Source: DATENM01 sp045807725
Lineage (GTDB): Bacteria; Acidobacteriota; Blastocatellia; UBA7656
NCBI GenBank assembly: GCA_045807725.1
Contig: JBJMGV010000030.1
Location: 1-64,000, forward strand
Direction of reading: 5' to 3'
Length of the DNA: 64,000 bases
The notes beneath the pieces are model-generated. The model was not told the origin of the DNA, did no database searches, and saw only the letters and a program-made list of their open reading frames with translations. Below, in pieces: positions 17,688 through 26,750 of this stretch. The position numbers and the translations under genes were made by a program. Position 1 is the first letter of the stretch. Each line of letters begins with the position of its first letter.

Positions 17688-19394
17688 TCAGGCCAACCGC
17701 TGGATGGCTCGGCCAACACGTTCGTTTATTAGGCGTTTCCAATTGGGTGCATCTGCATTGCTTTCAGCGCGGCAATCTCTTATCACTTCCTCAAGCATCG
17801 TATGCGGCAAGCGCCCACGTCTTCTAAAGTACGCCTCAAATAAATCGGCAAACTGTTTAACTGTAAAAGGCACGATTGTAAGCGTTATCCTCGAATCGTC
17901 GGGCTTGTACCAGACACCGATTCTGAAGGTTTCGGCGGTGTTAGTGTCTACCTCGTTTGCCAAGAACAAGCCATATACTCGTTTGCCGCGTCGCTCATAT
18001 TCGTCTACAAGTCTTGCGACGTGACGGCGCACGGGTTCGCCTTCGGCAGCCTCCTGTCGTGAAGAAGAGGTGAGAGTCACCTCGACTACAACGACGAACT
18101 CATCAAACTCAAATATCATATCTGGGCCATTAGACGGTGCTGGCCCTATCGGTAAGAAATCTTGGTCTACTCTGAATCTTCGCGCCTTCCAGGGCTTATT
18201 GAACAGCGAGTCAATCGCAAGGAAGGCACGCCACACACACCATTCGAGATAAGCTGGCCCTTCACCTCTGGGTATTAACCTACTATTTCTAATGTCCGAA
18301 ACGGCCCTCAAGTAATCAAGGATTTCTTCCCACTGAGCCGCTTGTTGCTCGGCGTACTGGCCCTCAAGTACCTCTGTGTATTGTCCCTCTAAATCGAGTC
18401 GCAGTTGTACGAGGTCTTGTACAGGTCGGCGACTTAAACTTGGCAGCCTGACAGGCAGCCCTTCATCACGCAGGAGTACCGCTAGAGATTCTATTGCCTT
18501 TATCGCCTGCGGGCGACTGTCGGTTGGCAGTGCTGCCCCCAGCCAAAGGGTTTGAGTGTAAGCGTCGTCGGGAATTGGGGTGAACGGCCTGGCGAGTATT
18601 TGGTTAATGATTGTGCGCTTGTGAGAAGTAAATTCGAGCCGACTACCCCTGTCGCTTAAGAGTCCAGTGACTTTGAGATACCGAAAGTTGGAATCGGCAT
18701 AATCGGCGAGCGTGCCTGCTTGTTGTCCTCTAATATCGCGCGCTATCCTTTGAAGGAAGGCGCTAATGACCCTCTTTCGGTCTCTTGGAATAGCCTCGCG
18801 GCTTTCAAGGTCGCGGAGATTAGCAATTGCCTCAACCGCTGCGGCTACGTCCTCAACACGCCTAACGAGTTGAACTATGCCCGCCATCTCACCCTTGCTT
18901 ATCGAAGCGTTCATGCCTGCTCTTTCTAACGCCGCCAGCACTTCAAGGACGATTCTCAGCGGGCTAAATATAGGGCCGGTTTCTCGTGGTTCTAGGGGCG
19001 AGGGAATCTGGTACGCGAGCAACGACCTGAGAAAACAATCTTGCTCGGCGGGCAAGATTGTTGATGGCGGCAAGTCCATAGACGCGATTAGCCTGCGCCC
19101 GTTCTCGGTTATCGCATAAGGCGCATCTGTAATAAATCCGAGCTGCATCATCGCGGCTCGCCATTTCCTACCCAAGTCGCTCACATCCGCGTTAGGGGCG
19201 TCGTCCAGTCGAGACAAAGTAACGACGCCACTCTCATAAAGTAGATGGGCGAAGGCATTCTCGTTGTCCCGTCCTTCGAGGTTTCCATTTAGTGGCGAGT
19301 CCGCAAGCACTGAAAGTCCCGTCTTAATTCGCATCGGGTTCCTGACGGTAGTGTTCCCGATGTACCATGCTCTATTGTTTAACACTCTCATCAT
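17688..19394 (-). CDS. AlwI-family Type IIS restriction endonuclease
   Basis: The 568-aa protein begins WYIGNTTVRNPMRIKTGL, the N-terminal signature I associate with AlwI/BstNBI-type nucleases. It carries the catalytic segment GPDMIFEFDEFVVVVEVTLT (Asp425, Glu438-Val-Thr440) followed by EGEPVRRHVARL, the family's variant of the PD-(D/E)XK core. A 240-residue N-terminal part would do target recognition. AlwI itself recognises GGATC; the site here is unknown. It is third in an operon with a dual methylase and a second PD-(D/E)XK protein, 65 bp after the latter. Confidence 0.8.
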   Translation of the reverse strand: MMRVLNNRAWYIGNTTVRNPMRIKTGLSVLADSPLNGNLEGRDNENAFAHLLYESGVVTLSRLDDAPNADVSDLGRKWRAAMMQLGFITDAPYAITENGRRLIASMDLPPSTILPAEQDCFLRSLLAYQIPSPLEPRETGPIFSPLRIVLEVLAALERAGMNASISKGEMAGIVQLVRRVEDVAAAVEAIANLRDLESREAIPRDRKRVISAFLQRIARDIRGQQAGTLADYADSNFRYLKVTGLLSDRGSRLEFTSHKRTIINQILARPFTPIPDDAYTQTLWLGAALPTDSRPQAIKAIESLAVLLRDEGLPVRLPSLSRRPVQDLVQLRLDLEGQYTEVLEGQYAEQQAAQWEEILDYLRAVSDIRNSRLIPRGEGPAYLEWCVWRAFLAIDSLFNKPWKARRFRVDQDFLPIGPAPSNGPDMIFEFDEFVVVVEVTLTSSSRQEAAEGEPVRRHVARLVDEYERRGKRVYGLFLANEVDTNTAETFRIGVWYKPDDSRITLTIVPFTVKQFADLFEAYFRRRGRLPHTMLEEVIRDCRAESNADAPNWKRLINERVGRAIQRLA

Positions 19395-19459
19395 ATTATC
19401 GGAAGCATGAATGAGTTGACTGCTAGGCTGTTCAATTTTTCAACCGTCATAGCTTGAAT

Positions 19460-20485
19460 TCAGACTGCCCAAAGATAAGATAATTCAGATTTTGTCTCAG
19501 GAGAAGCATAGAGCGAGTCGTTTCCATCCCATATCAACCGTATTTGCCTTTCTTTTTCAAGATATTCGTGCATCCAATTCAATTGCTTCGGCAATTCTTT
19601 CTCAATCACTAGCACCAGCGTCGCGTCGGGAACGGCTTGCAAATAGCGATACTCATACAACTGACTGATGCCGCTCCGAATTTGGGCGCGGGCATTCTCA
19701 TGGGTTATTGATTTCATCTCGAAAATATACGGGGTCTTCCCGCGACGTGTCGATAAGTCAATTAGTTTGTTGCAGCGGGGAATACTTCCTGCTTTCTCTA
19801 TACGGTCAGCGACAAGATTTACAAGTTCACGGTGCGCAGCGTTGGCCCGTTCCGCAGCGGCCTCATTTATCAATATTGTTATAAATTCTTTTGCTACACT
19901 CGTTTTTTCTTCGACAGCTACATATTCTTTAAGTGCCCCAGTCTTGGGAAACAGTGGCTCGGCAACGTTCTGCACTTCCAATATGGGCGAAGACTTCGGC
20001 AAGCCAGCTAGAGCATAGGTCTCGTGAGAAACCTCCCTTAGCACCCCAAACTCAGTTAGCCAAGATATAATGCTGTCTATACGTCGGTGCGATGTAGCCA
20101 CGTCCACCGTAGTGACTTCCAAAAGAAATTTCTCTAATGCGGGTCTCTTAACACCCTTCGGGGACAACTCTATAAAGGGAATGATTCGCTGGATAACTGA
20201 AACATTGAGTACGACATCATGGAGCATCTGGCGACGCACGGAACCAGCCGACTTGAGAAACTTGTCTCCAAATGCCGTTAGGGTAGCAGTGTTGTTTGCA
20301 TTTACTATAAATCCTAAGATTTGAGCAGCGCGGCGATAATATCGTCCTTGCCGCACACCTTTGCCAATATAACCCGCAATTTCATAATCTGCACGCGCAC
20401 CTTTCTGTACAGCTAAAGCCACGCGAACAACGTCCTCTAGTACATCAGCTTGCGGAACGTCCTTGCTGTCTATTTTAGCGCCCAT
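19460..20485 (-). CDS. PD-(D/E)XK nuclease-like subunit, 341 aa
   Basis: Residues 240-280 contain LIDLSTRRGKTPYIFEMKSI (Asp243, Glu256-Met-Lys258) and then QIRSGISQLYEYRYL, the core and following helix of a PD-(D/E)XK nuclease. The N-terminal 160 residues are helical and could be winged-helix modules for DNA recognition (DYEIAGYIGKGVRQGRYYRR; SWLTEFGVLREVSHETYALA). It starts 8 bp after the methylase stop and precedes the AlwI-type gene. I infer the second subunit of a two-subunit Type IIS enzyme, or an independent partner nuclease. Confidence 0.7.
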   Translation of the reverse strand: MGAKIDSKDVPQADVLEDVVRVALAVQKGARADYEIAGYIGKGVRQGRYYRRAAQILGFIVNANNTATLTAFGDKFLKSAGSVRRQMLHDVVLNVSVIQRIIPFIELSPKGVKRPALEKFLLEVTTVDVATSHRRIDSIISWLTEFGVLREVSHETYALAGLPKSSPILEVQNVAEPLFPKTGALKEYVAVEEKTSVAKEFITILINEAAAERANAAHRELVNLVADRIEKAGSIPRCNKLIDLSTRRGKTPYIFEMKSITHENARAQIRSGISQLYEYRYLQAVPDATLVLVIEKELPKQLNWMHEYLEKERQIRLIWDGNDSLYASPETKSELSYLWAV

Positions 20486-20493
20486 AAGTATTG

Positions 20494-22419
20494 TTAATAA
20501 CCTATAAACAGATATTCTTCCACCTTATTTTTTATGTCATTAACCTTGTGCCCTTGATTGGCAAAGGAGTATCGGTGGTCAATAGAGACAACATCAACGT
20601 GCGGTTTGTGTTTGAGCATTATGCTTAACACTTCCTCTCTTGATGGTTCCGCGTTGGATGAATATGAGACGAGAATGATGCTATGCCTGAAATGACGAAA
20701 AAGAGTATCAAAGGCAGCCTGCGTTCCGCTCCTTGAACTAAAGGGCGTCGGGTAGCTCTTAAACTTCTTAGTCTTCGTGTGCTCTTGTAACTCCACACCT
20801 TTCCAGTTTAATGCCAACCCCTCGACAAAGTGGTATCTGCGAACATACTCGTTATCTGATAGCGGGCTGTAGTACGGTGGGTCGATGTAAACGAGGTCGG
20901 TTTTTTGGCGGCACTCCATAGCATCCCCACGTTTCGCCTTGTTGTTTCGGCCATTATCAAACACAGCATCGTTGACCAATTTAACAGCCTCTAGGAACTG
21001 CTCCTTCAGAGTGATTGCTAAGTCGCGCCTGCCATCATCATACCGTTGCCCTGTATATGCAAAGATACCTCTTGCCCTCTTTTTCATGCAGGCCCGCACC
21101 AGTGCGCTTATAGCAACGGCTCGCTTAAATCGATTGTCGAGTATGGGTATGTTCGCTCTAACGACATCAATGAATCGGTTATCTTCTTCGTTATAATAAA
21201 GTCCGTTAAAGGTTCTGGTCACAAAATCATCGACGGGTTTTGACACATCGCATAGCGCCTCCACTTCTGCATCGCTGAGTGTTACCCGATTGTTTTCGAT
21301 TAAAGCTTCAGCGAACGTAGCGCAGAAAGCCATGTAATCACGACTAAATACTTCCTTGCCGTGAACTTTGAACATATAGCTGACCACGCCCGTTCCGCTA
21401 AACAGGTCGAGAACGGTATCAAAATGGAATTGCGAGGCGACGCTCCATATTTGTTGAATGAGGTTTTGTTTGCTGCCCATGAAGCGCGTGGTCGGGAACT
21501 TACCCATTTGTTCAGGCAGCGGCTCTAGCGTCGAAACATCAATAAGCCTCTTTCTTGCTGGTATGGCAACGACCACATCCTCACCCGTGCGCTTGGTCGC
21601 ATCCTTGTTGATATTCCTGCGGGTCTTATGAACTTCGATACTAAAGCCATCATAAAGCTCATAAACTCGTTCATGATTGGAGTTGGTCAGGACTACAAAA
21701 CACCCTAGCGCGTGCAGGCGACGAACTTCCTCGGCCAACTCGCGGTGGTCTTCTTCATAGAACTGCTCTTTTGTATACCGCTTAAAATCCGAATAGGTTG
21801 AGATTGGCAAATAAGGCGGGTCTAAGAAAATGAAATCGCTCGGACGGGCATACTCGCGTAACACCTTCTTATAATCCGCAGGGATGATTTCGGCCCTCTT
21901 TAATGCCTTGCTCGCCAGCCGCAAGTTTGACTCATCACAAATGGTCGGGTTCTTATAATGACCATAGGGCACATTAAACTCTCCCCTGCGATTCACTCGG
22001 TAAAGCCCATTGAAGCAGGTACGATTTAAGTAGATTGTGCGGGCGGCCTGTTCGACGGGCGACAGCTTTGAAGCATCGACGCTGCGCACCTCATCGAAAC
22101 TCTCCTTGTCGGTACTCATATCTTGTAGTGCATTGATGAGTGCCTCGACATTACTAGCAACGACTTTGTACAGGTTTATCAATTCAGGGTTGGAATCCGC
22201 TATGACCGCATCCTGCGGGCACAGGGCAAAGAACAGAGCGCCACCTCCGAAAAACGGCTCGATATACCGGTTGTATCTGGAAGGGACTTTAGAAAGAAGA
22301 ACGTCGAGCATCTGCTGTTTGCCGCCCGCCCACTTGAGAATCGGCTTCGGCTTACCAAGTGCGGCGAATTCTTCGCTCGGCAGCGCATTCTGCAAAACAA
22401 ACCGCTTGGCTCTTGCCAT
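20494..22419 (-). CDS. Dual-domain adenine-N6 methyltransferase (M.FokI-like)
   Basis: Two class D12 (Dam-type) methylase domains are fused in 641 aa. The N-terminal domain has KPILKWAGGKQ, motif I FFGGGA (56-61) and DPPY (200-203). The C-terminal domain has TRFMGSKQNLI, motif I DLFSGTGVVS (338-347) and DPPY (513-516). This order and length match M.FokI, in which each domain methylates one strand of an asymmetric site. It protects host DNA from the nucleases encoded immediately downstream. Being first in the operon allows methylation to precede cutting. The upstream 480 bp have no gene. Confidence 0.93.
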   Translation of the reverse strand: MARAKRFVLQNALPSEEFAALGKPKPILKWAGGKQQMLDVLLSKVPSRYNRYIEPFFGGGALFFALCPQDAVIADSNPELINLYKVVASNVEALINALQDMSTDKESFDEVRSVDASKLSPVEQAARTIYLNRTCFNGLYRVNRRGEFNVPYGHYKNPTICDESNLRLASKALKRAEIIPADYKKVLREYARPSDFIFLDPPYLPISTYSDFKRYTKEQFYEEDHRELAEEVRRLHALGCFVVLTNSNHERVYELYDGFSIEVHKTRRNINKDATKRTGEDVVVAIPARKRLIDVSTLEPLPEQMGKFPTTRFMGSKQNLIQQIWSVASQFHFDTVLDLFSGTGVVSYMFKVHGKEVFSRDYMAFCATFAEALIENNRVTLSDAEVEALCDVSKPVDDFVTRTFNGLYYNEEDNRFIDVVRANIPILDNRFKRAVAISALVRACMKKRARGIFAYTGQRYDDGRRDLAITLKEQFLEAVKLVNDAVFDNGRNNKAKRGDAMECRQKTDLVYIDPPYYSPLSDNEYVRRYHFVEGLALNWKGVELQEHTKTKKFKSYPTPFSSRSGTQAAFDTLFRHFRHSIILVSYSSNAEPSREEVLSIMLKHKPHVDVVSIDHRYSFANQGHKVNDIKNKVEEYLFIGY

Positions 22420-22915
22420 CCGTTACCATCCCTCCAAAGTGCAAGTCTTAGTCTTCCTGCGCGCAGTATATCAAACGTCATGCTCAAGCTAATAGCGCCA
22501 ATCAGCCCTGTGGATGATTTTAGGGAGGGGACTGCATCAATAGCGGAGGCAATTAGGGTTCAACAACTTCGTAACAAGCAGTAAAACGCGGGACTAAGCG
22601 GAACTTGCAGTGATGAAACGAAAAAACGAGGCATTACTCTTTTATGGCAGGTGCAAATAGCCGTGCCCGAAGCTGACCGTAGCGCAACCACTGTTCTACT
22701 GCCGAGTGAGTATTGATTCTCAAGTAGGGGCGCGACTGCTTCAACACCGCGCATGACCCAAATCTTAGTTCTCATGATAGCTTGTTAATGAGACTTGCTT
22801 ACCACATGCGAGAGCCTACTACCAGTTGACCGGCTACAATCCTTTGCTATAATTTGCCGTATAACTCAGGTTTCGCTAGGGCTGTAGGAACAATCAGCCT
22901 ATTTTGGAAATCGAG
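22420..22915. other. Intergenic, with gene remnant
   Basis: This 0.5 kb holds no intact gene. It should contain the promoter of the restriction-modification operon on the minus strand and, on the plus strand, the damaged tail of a plasmid-related gene at 22666-22716. Confidence 0.45.
22666..22716 (+). pseudogene. Tail remnant of the 99-aa plasmid-related gene
   Basis: The frame reads EADRSATTVLLPSEY then TGA, almost identical to the end of the protein at 13339-13638 (EADHSATTVLLPSEY). The similarity continues past the stop (AGGGGCGCGACTGC). Upstream of this the match is lost. It is a leftover of duplication or recombination. Confidence 0.7.
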
Positions 22916-23161
22916 ATGGATACAGGCACAACAACACCTGATGGCTATGCACCCGAAGCCTGCGCTTTTTGTCATGGGTCTGGGCACGGCAGCGGCCCGT
23001 GCCCAGCCTGCGATGGCAAGGGCCGGGTGCTCGTGCTCCAACCTGCCAGAGCGTGCCCGCGTTGCGGGGGCACCGGGCAGCCGACGAATAACACCATTTT
23101 CAGCTACCCGATGTGTGTGGTCTGTCGTGGGACTGGCTGGGTGCTCACCCTCAGAGATTAA
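22916..23161 (+). CDS. DnaJ-type zinc-finger miniprotein, 81 aa
   Basis: Four CxxC(x)G-type knuckles (CAFCHGSG, CPACDGKG, CPRCGGTG, CVVCRGTG) reproduce the DnaJ central zinc domain, without any J-domain or substrate-binding part. The ATG at 22916 is used because the in-frame upstream start is a TTG. A paralogue of the same length lies at 26154-26402 on the other strand. It could be a zinc-binding protein-interaction module, disulfide-linked chaperone helper or regulator; the role is unknown. Confidence 0.8.
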   Translation: MDTGTTTPDGYAPEACAFCHGSGHGSGPCPACDGKGRVLVLQPARACPRCGGTGQPTNNTIFSYPMCVVCRGTGWVLTLRD

Positions 23162-23184
23162 GGATTCGGAACCTTTCAACTGGG

Positions 23185-23544
23185 CTATGGCAACAGGGTC
23201 TTCAGGGTAGCGAGGAATGAAGTGAATTCCATCGGTTTGTGCATCGCTTGACTAGCCCCGGCTTTCACCGCATCGCCGGTAATCCCGCTTCCATAGGCTG
23301 AGACGGCGACGATTGGGATGTTTTCCAGTTCCGGTATTTCACGTATCTGCTTTATCATTTCTACGCCATCGAGAATCGGCATGCTTATATCGGTGATAAT
23401 TAAGTCGGGGCGTTCAGCTTTGGCCAGGGCGAGACCAGCAAGGCCATTTTCAGCGGTGATGATGGTGAAGCCTTCGCTCGTCAACACCAATGCTAGCAAG
23501 TCACGCGCATCAGCATTGTCTTCAACGACGAGTACCTTCTGCAT
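23185..23544 (-). CDS. Stand-alone response-regulator receiver protein
   Basis: A single CheY-like domain of 119 aa begins MQKVLVVEDNADARDLLALV, with acidic pocket Glu-Asp, phospho-acceptor Asp in LIITDISMP, Thr/Ser switch in VAVSAYGSG and Lys in AMHKPMEF. There is no output domain. The ATG at 23544 is preceded by GGGAGAGG at 3-6 bases. It is convergent with the zinc miniprotein gene at 22916. No histidine kinase is encoded on the element, so phosphate must come from a host kinase or small phosphodonors. Confidence 0.9.
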   Translation of the reverse strand: MQKVLVVEDNADARDLLALVLTSEGFTIITAENGLAGLALAKAERPDLIITDISMPILDGVEMIKQIREIPELENIPIVAVSAYGSGITGDAVKAGASQAMHKPMEFTSFLATLKTLLP

Positions 23545-24090
23545 TGCCTCTCCCCTTCGCCCGCAGTCTACGCATTCCTGCAAAAGCCTGCATCATTCTC
23601 CAAGCGCAGAATGAACCTTCTTGTTATGAGCGGAATCCACGGAAAACTAGCTATGGCGGTCATAGGCTCTCGCCAGGCGCGCGGTTATCAGCAGATGAGG
23701 TACTGTCGCCCAGTTCAATTGCAGTGGGCTTGAGAGAGAGAAATAGGCGGGTGAGTATAGTAACCGTTTCGCCTTGTCAGAGGCTCACGGCCTGTCGCCC
23801 TGACTCAAGTGTTGCCTCACAAGTCGCCTCATCATACCACGAGCAGGAGCCAAAAGGAACGGTATTCTGGCTATCTTTTACAGCTTGATGGGGTTATGAT
23901 TGTGACCGTCACTCTCGGAACACTTGAGAATGGGCAATAGCCCGTGAGCCGAAGGCATCAGCCAGGCCCGCAGACTTCCTCTCACTCGCCAACCTTAAGC
24001 TCAAGCCAATTCCCTGCGAATTTGGCAAGCGGCATCTATCGGCCCACGCACTCACCACGCTCCGCAAAGTGCAAAAAGGACAGCAGCGTT
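23545..24090. other. Intergenic, no supported gene
   Basis: Frames are open here in several phases but show no motif or ribosome binding site. Divergent promoters for the receiver protein and the Crp/Fnr gene are expected within it. Confidence 0.35.
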
Positions 24091-24807
24091 ATGGCTCTTT
24101 CTACAAGACCGCCTCCACCCGCAGACAATCATATCCTCGCCGCCTTGCCCCAAAATGATTACCACCATCTATTTGCCAGTCTTGAGCCGGTCAAGCTGAC
24201 GAGCGGCGACATTCTCCAACAACCTGACCAGCCTATCGCTTATTCCTATTTTGTAACTGATGGGGTAATTTCCGTCGTCGCTTCGACGGAAGAAGGGGGA
24301 AGTGTCGAAGTCGGTATCGTTGGCCGCGAAGGGATGGTGAATATCGAATCCTTCTTGGGAGCCGACACCACCTCTTATATGTTCAATGTGCAGATTCCCG
24401 GAAATGCCTTGAGAATGAAACCCGACCAATTCCAGAACGAATCGAATCGAAGCGGCCCGCTGCAAGTTCTCATGCGTCGCTTTACACAGTTAATGTTCAG
24501 TCAGGTCATGCAATCCGTCGTCTGTAATCGGTTCCATAATGTAGAAGAACGGCTCTCCCGATGGTTGTTGATGTGTCAAGACCGCTTGCGGTCAGATGAG
24601 TTGGCATTAACTCAGGAGTTCCTCGCGCAAATGCTCGGCTCTCGGCGCGCAGGGGTCAACGTCGCTACCGGCATTCTACAAAAGGCGGGGGTGATTCATC
24701 ATCACCGGGGAAGGATTACCGTCTTAGACCGGCAGGGGCTAGAATCCACCGCCTGCGAATGCTATGAAATCAACAAGAATGAATTTGATAAGTATCTCAG
24801 CGTGTAG
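24091..24807 (+). CDS. Crp/Fnr-family transcription regulator
   Basis: The ATG at 24091 has AAGGA about 10 bases upstream; the frame continues open to 23944 but without a site. The 238-aa protein has an N-terminal cyclic-nucleotide-binding-type barrel (LEPVKLTSGDILQQPDQPI, VTDGVISVVASTEEGGSVEV, GREGMVNIESFLG) and a C-terminal winged helix (RLSRWLLMCQDRL, LTQEFLAQMLGSRRAGVNVA, TGILQKAGVIHHHRGRITVL). No Cys cluster for an iron-sulfur centre is present in the barrel. The ligand is unknown. It sits within a run of receiver-domain genes on the mobile element. Confidence 0.9.
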   Translation: MALSTRPPPPADNHILAALPQNDYHHLFASLEPVKLTSGDILQQPDQPIAYSYFVTDGVISVVASTEEGGSVEVGIVGREGMVNIESFLGADTTSYMFNVQIPGNALRMKPDQFQNESNRSGPLQVLMRRFTQLMFSQVMQSVVCNRFHNVEERLSRWLLMCQDRLRSDELALTQEFLAQMLGSRRAGVNVATGILQKAGVIHHHRGRITVLDRQGLESTACECYEINKNEFDKYLSV

Positions 24808-24898
24808 AGTGCGAAGTTCTCGCAGAAGTGTACGCTAGCGGATAGTTCTGCTCATTTTATCGGCGCTATACTCTTGGCTAATCCCAGGTGTAATTGAC

Positions 24899-25336
24899 AT
24901 GTTTCAAATAAGCAAAAATGCAAGCTACTCTCAGGGCAAGGGCGAAGCACTGAGCCGGGAAATGAAAAGAGCAAAGGGGCAAATTCTCTGCGTCGAGGAT
25001 GACCAAGACTCCGCTGAAATGATGACCGCTCTGTTGGGTTTATCGGACTACGAAGTCATCACGGCTGATAGTGTGGCCGAAGCGTTGGAGTTAGCCAGGC
25101 GTGGCGGCTTCGACCTGTACTTACTCGACAACTGGTTAAAAGACGGGACTGGCGTTGAACTCTGCCAGCAGATTCGCTCGTTTGACTCACGCACGCCGAT
25201 TCTTTTCTATTCCGGTGCAGCCTACGATTCAGACATCAAGCAAGCTATGAACGCAGGGGCGCAGGGCTATATGGTCAAGCCGAGTAGCCTTGAGAATCTG
25301 GCGACGACCATCTCACGATTGGTTAGAAAAACCTAG
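24899..25336 (+). CDS. Stand-alone receiver protein
   Basis: The receiver domain begins at residue 27 (GQILCVEDDQDSAEMMTALL), with phospho-acceptor Asp in LYLLDNWLKDGTG, a Ser switch in ILFYSGAAY and Lys in YMVKPSSL. The N-terminal 20 residues may be an extension; an alternative start is ATG at 24962. No output domain. It lies 91 bp after the Crp/Fnr gene, in the same orientation. Confidence 0.88.
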   Translation: MFQISKNASYSQGKGEALSREMKRAKGQILCVEDDQDSAEMMTALLGLSDYEVITADSVAEALELARRGGFDLYLLDNWLKDGTGVELCQQIRSFDSRTPILFYSGAAYDSDIKQAMNAGAQGYMVKPSSLENLATTISRLVRKT

Positions 25337-25688
25337 TTGCCTTTGTAGGTTGTGGCAGATATGAAGATTCAATTGGCCTAGCTATCCCGGTCTTCCGACC
25401 TGCACAGCAGAGTCTCATACGGTGGCCGCCAAACCGATGAGGTAGACTCGCCGCAGTTGTGAAGCATCCAGCGACGCGGGAGCGCGGCACGCAAAGTCCG
25501 AGGCCCGCGCCCATCGAACCAAATCATCCCCGCCGTACCTAATCCAGGCAGAGGTGCAATACAACAGTGCAGTAAGTCTTTCTAGGCACTCTCAATTCGA
25601 CAGGCCGATTGCTGCGTTTAGAGTAATTGATTGATGGAACACGGCTTGTATAAATCAGACCGATTGAGATTGAGAAGGAAGTACGTTT
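25337..25688. other. Intergenic, no supported gene
   Basis: About 350 bp between two receiver genes, without an ORF I can support. The AT-richer part from 25540 to 25680 probably carries the promoter of the next receiver gene. Confidence 0.35.
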
Positions 25689-26141
25689 ATGAGTAATGGC
25701 AGGATTTTGATTGTCGAGGATAATCCAGATATTCGTGAGGTGTTGAGCCTGCTGCTGCACGAGCAGGGCTACGAGGTCTTCACGGCAAAAGACAGTACGA
25801 GCGGCTACGAGAAACTACTCCGGCACGAGCCGGATTTGGTCATCACCGACTTGATGCTGCCGGACTATTCAGGGTTGGAATTTATCCGGTGGGTGCGGCA
25901 GAAGGCCGGACTCACAGACCTGCCAATCATTGCCATGACTGCTTTCGAGAATGGCTACCTGGTTGCCGCGCAGCATTTGGGAGCCGACATCGTGATTCGC
26001 AAGCCGGAAGGATTTGACGATTTGACCGAGGCAATAAATGCGGTAATGAAACAGAAGCCGCGACCACAAGGGTGTACCCCATCAGCAGAGCCTGATATGC
26101 CGCAAGACCTGGTTATGGAAGCAGAGACGCTCCAAGCCTGA
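25689..26141 (+). CDS. Stand-alone receiver protein, 150 aa
   Basis: Starts MSNGRILIVEDNPDIREVLS, with the ribosome binding site AAGGAAG upstream. Phospho-acceptor Asp is in LVITDLMLPDYSG, the Thr switch in IIAMTAFENG and Lys in IVIRKPEGFDDL. A 30-residue polar C-terminal tail (QKPRPQGCTPSAEPDMPQDL) has no known domain. Third receiver-only protein of the element; 12 bp separate its stop from that of the convergent zinc miniprotein gene. Confidence 0.9.
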   Translation: MSNGRILIVEDNPDIREVLSLLLHEQGYEVFTAKDSTSGYEKLLRHEPDLVITDLMLPDYSGLEFIRWVRQKAGLTDLPIIAMTAFENGYLVAAQHLGADIVIRKPEGFDDLTEAINAVMKQKPRPQGCTPSAEPDMPQDLVMEAETLQA

Positions 26142-26153
26142 GCAAGAGTCTGC

Positions 26154-26402
26154 TTAGAGGGGTTGCGTCATCACCCAGCCGGTGCCCTGGCAGACCAGGC
26201 AGTAGGGAGCCAAATAGATAATCCTTTCGCGTTCATCAATCTTGCCGGTGCCTTTACATCGTGGGCACGCTCGCGATGGCTGATAGACCAGGACTTTCCC
26301 TTGACCGCCGCACGGCTTGCAGGGGCCATGAGGGGTATAGCTAGACCCTTTGCAGGTGGCGCAGTCTTCGAGCAAGTAATCGGCACGGGATGCGGAGGTC
26401 AT
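26154..26402 (-). CDS. DnaJ-type zinc-finger miniprotein, 82 aa
   Basis: A paralogue of the protein at 22916: knuckles CATCKGSS, CKPCGGQG, CPRCKGTG and CLVCQGTG at the same spacings, with shared stretches VLVYQPSRACPRC and GTGWVMT. The ATG at 26402 has AAGGAAG upstream; an in-frame GTG two codons earlier is possible. There is no J-domain. Together the two paralogues bracket the receiver and Crp/Fnr cluster. Confidence 0.8.
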   Translation of the reverse strand: MTSASRADYLLEDCATCKGSSYTPHGPCKPCGGQGKVLVYQPSRACPRCKGTGKIDERERIIYLAPYCLVCQGTGWVMTQPL

Positions 26403-26750
26403 ACTCACTTCCTTCTTTGCAATTCACTCGATTGGAATAAAACCAGAGAGACGAAAGAAAAACATAGCAAGATTGAAACGGTCAACACAATCAGGGATAA
26501 CCCTCGTCATTGCCTGCCGAGGAACTCTAACTCTTGCCGGAGCGATAGCAATACGTCAATAAACGGGTCGAAAGAATTCCCGGCCCCTGCTATAAGCGTA
26601 GAGAGCTAGGGCCAGCCACATGCGGTCGAGCACGCATGTAGTCATAAATCGAAAACAGATGCAGAAAAAGGGGCGGCTTAACCAAGCCACCCCAAGATGC
26701 CTTTGCAGGAGTCACCAGCCAAGTCTGCTTATAGTAATGCAACACTTCGC
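26403..26750. other. Intergenic, no supported gene
   Basis: About 350 bp after the convergent end of the primase-like gene. Only short unsupported frames are visible. Confidence 0.35.
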
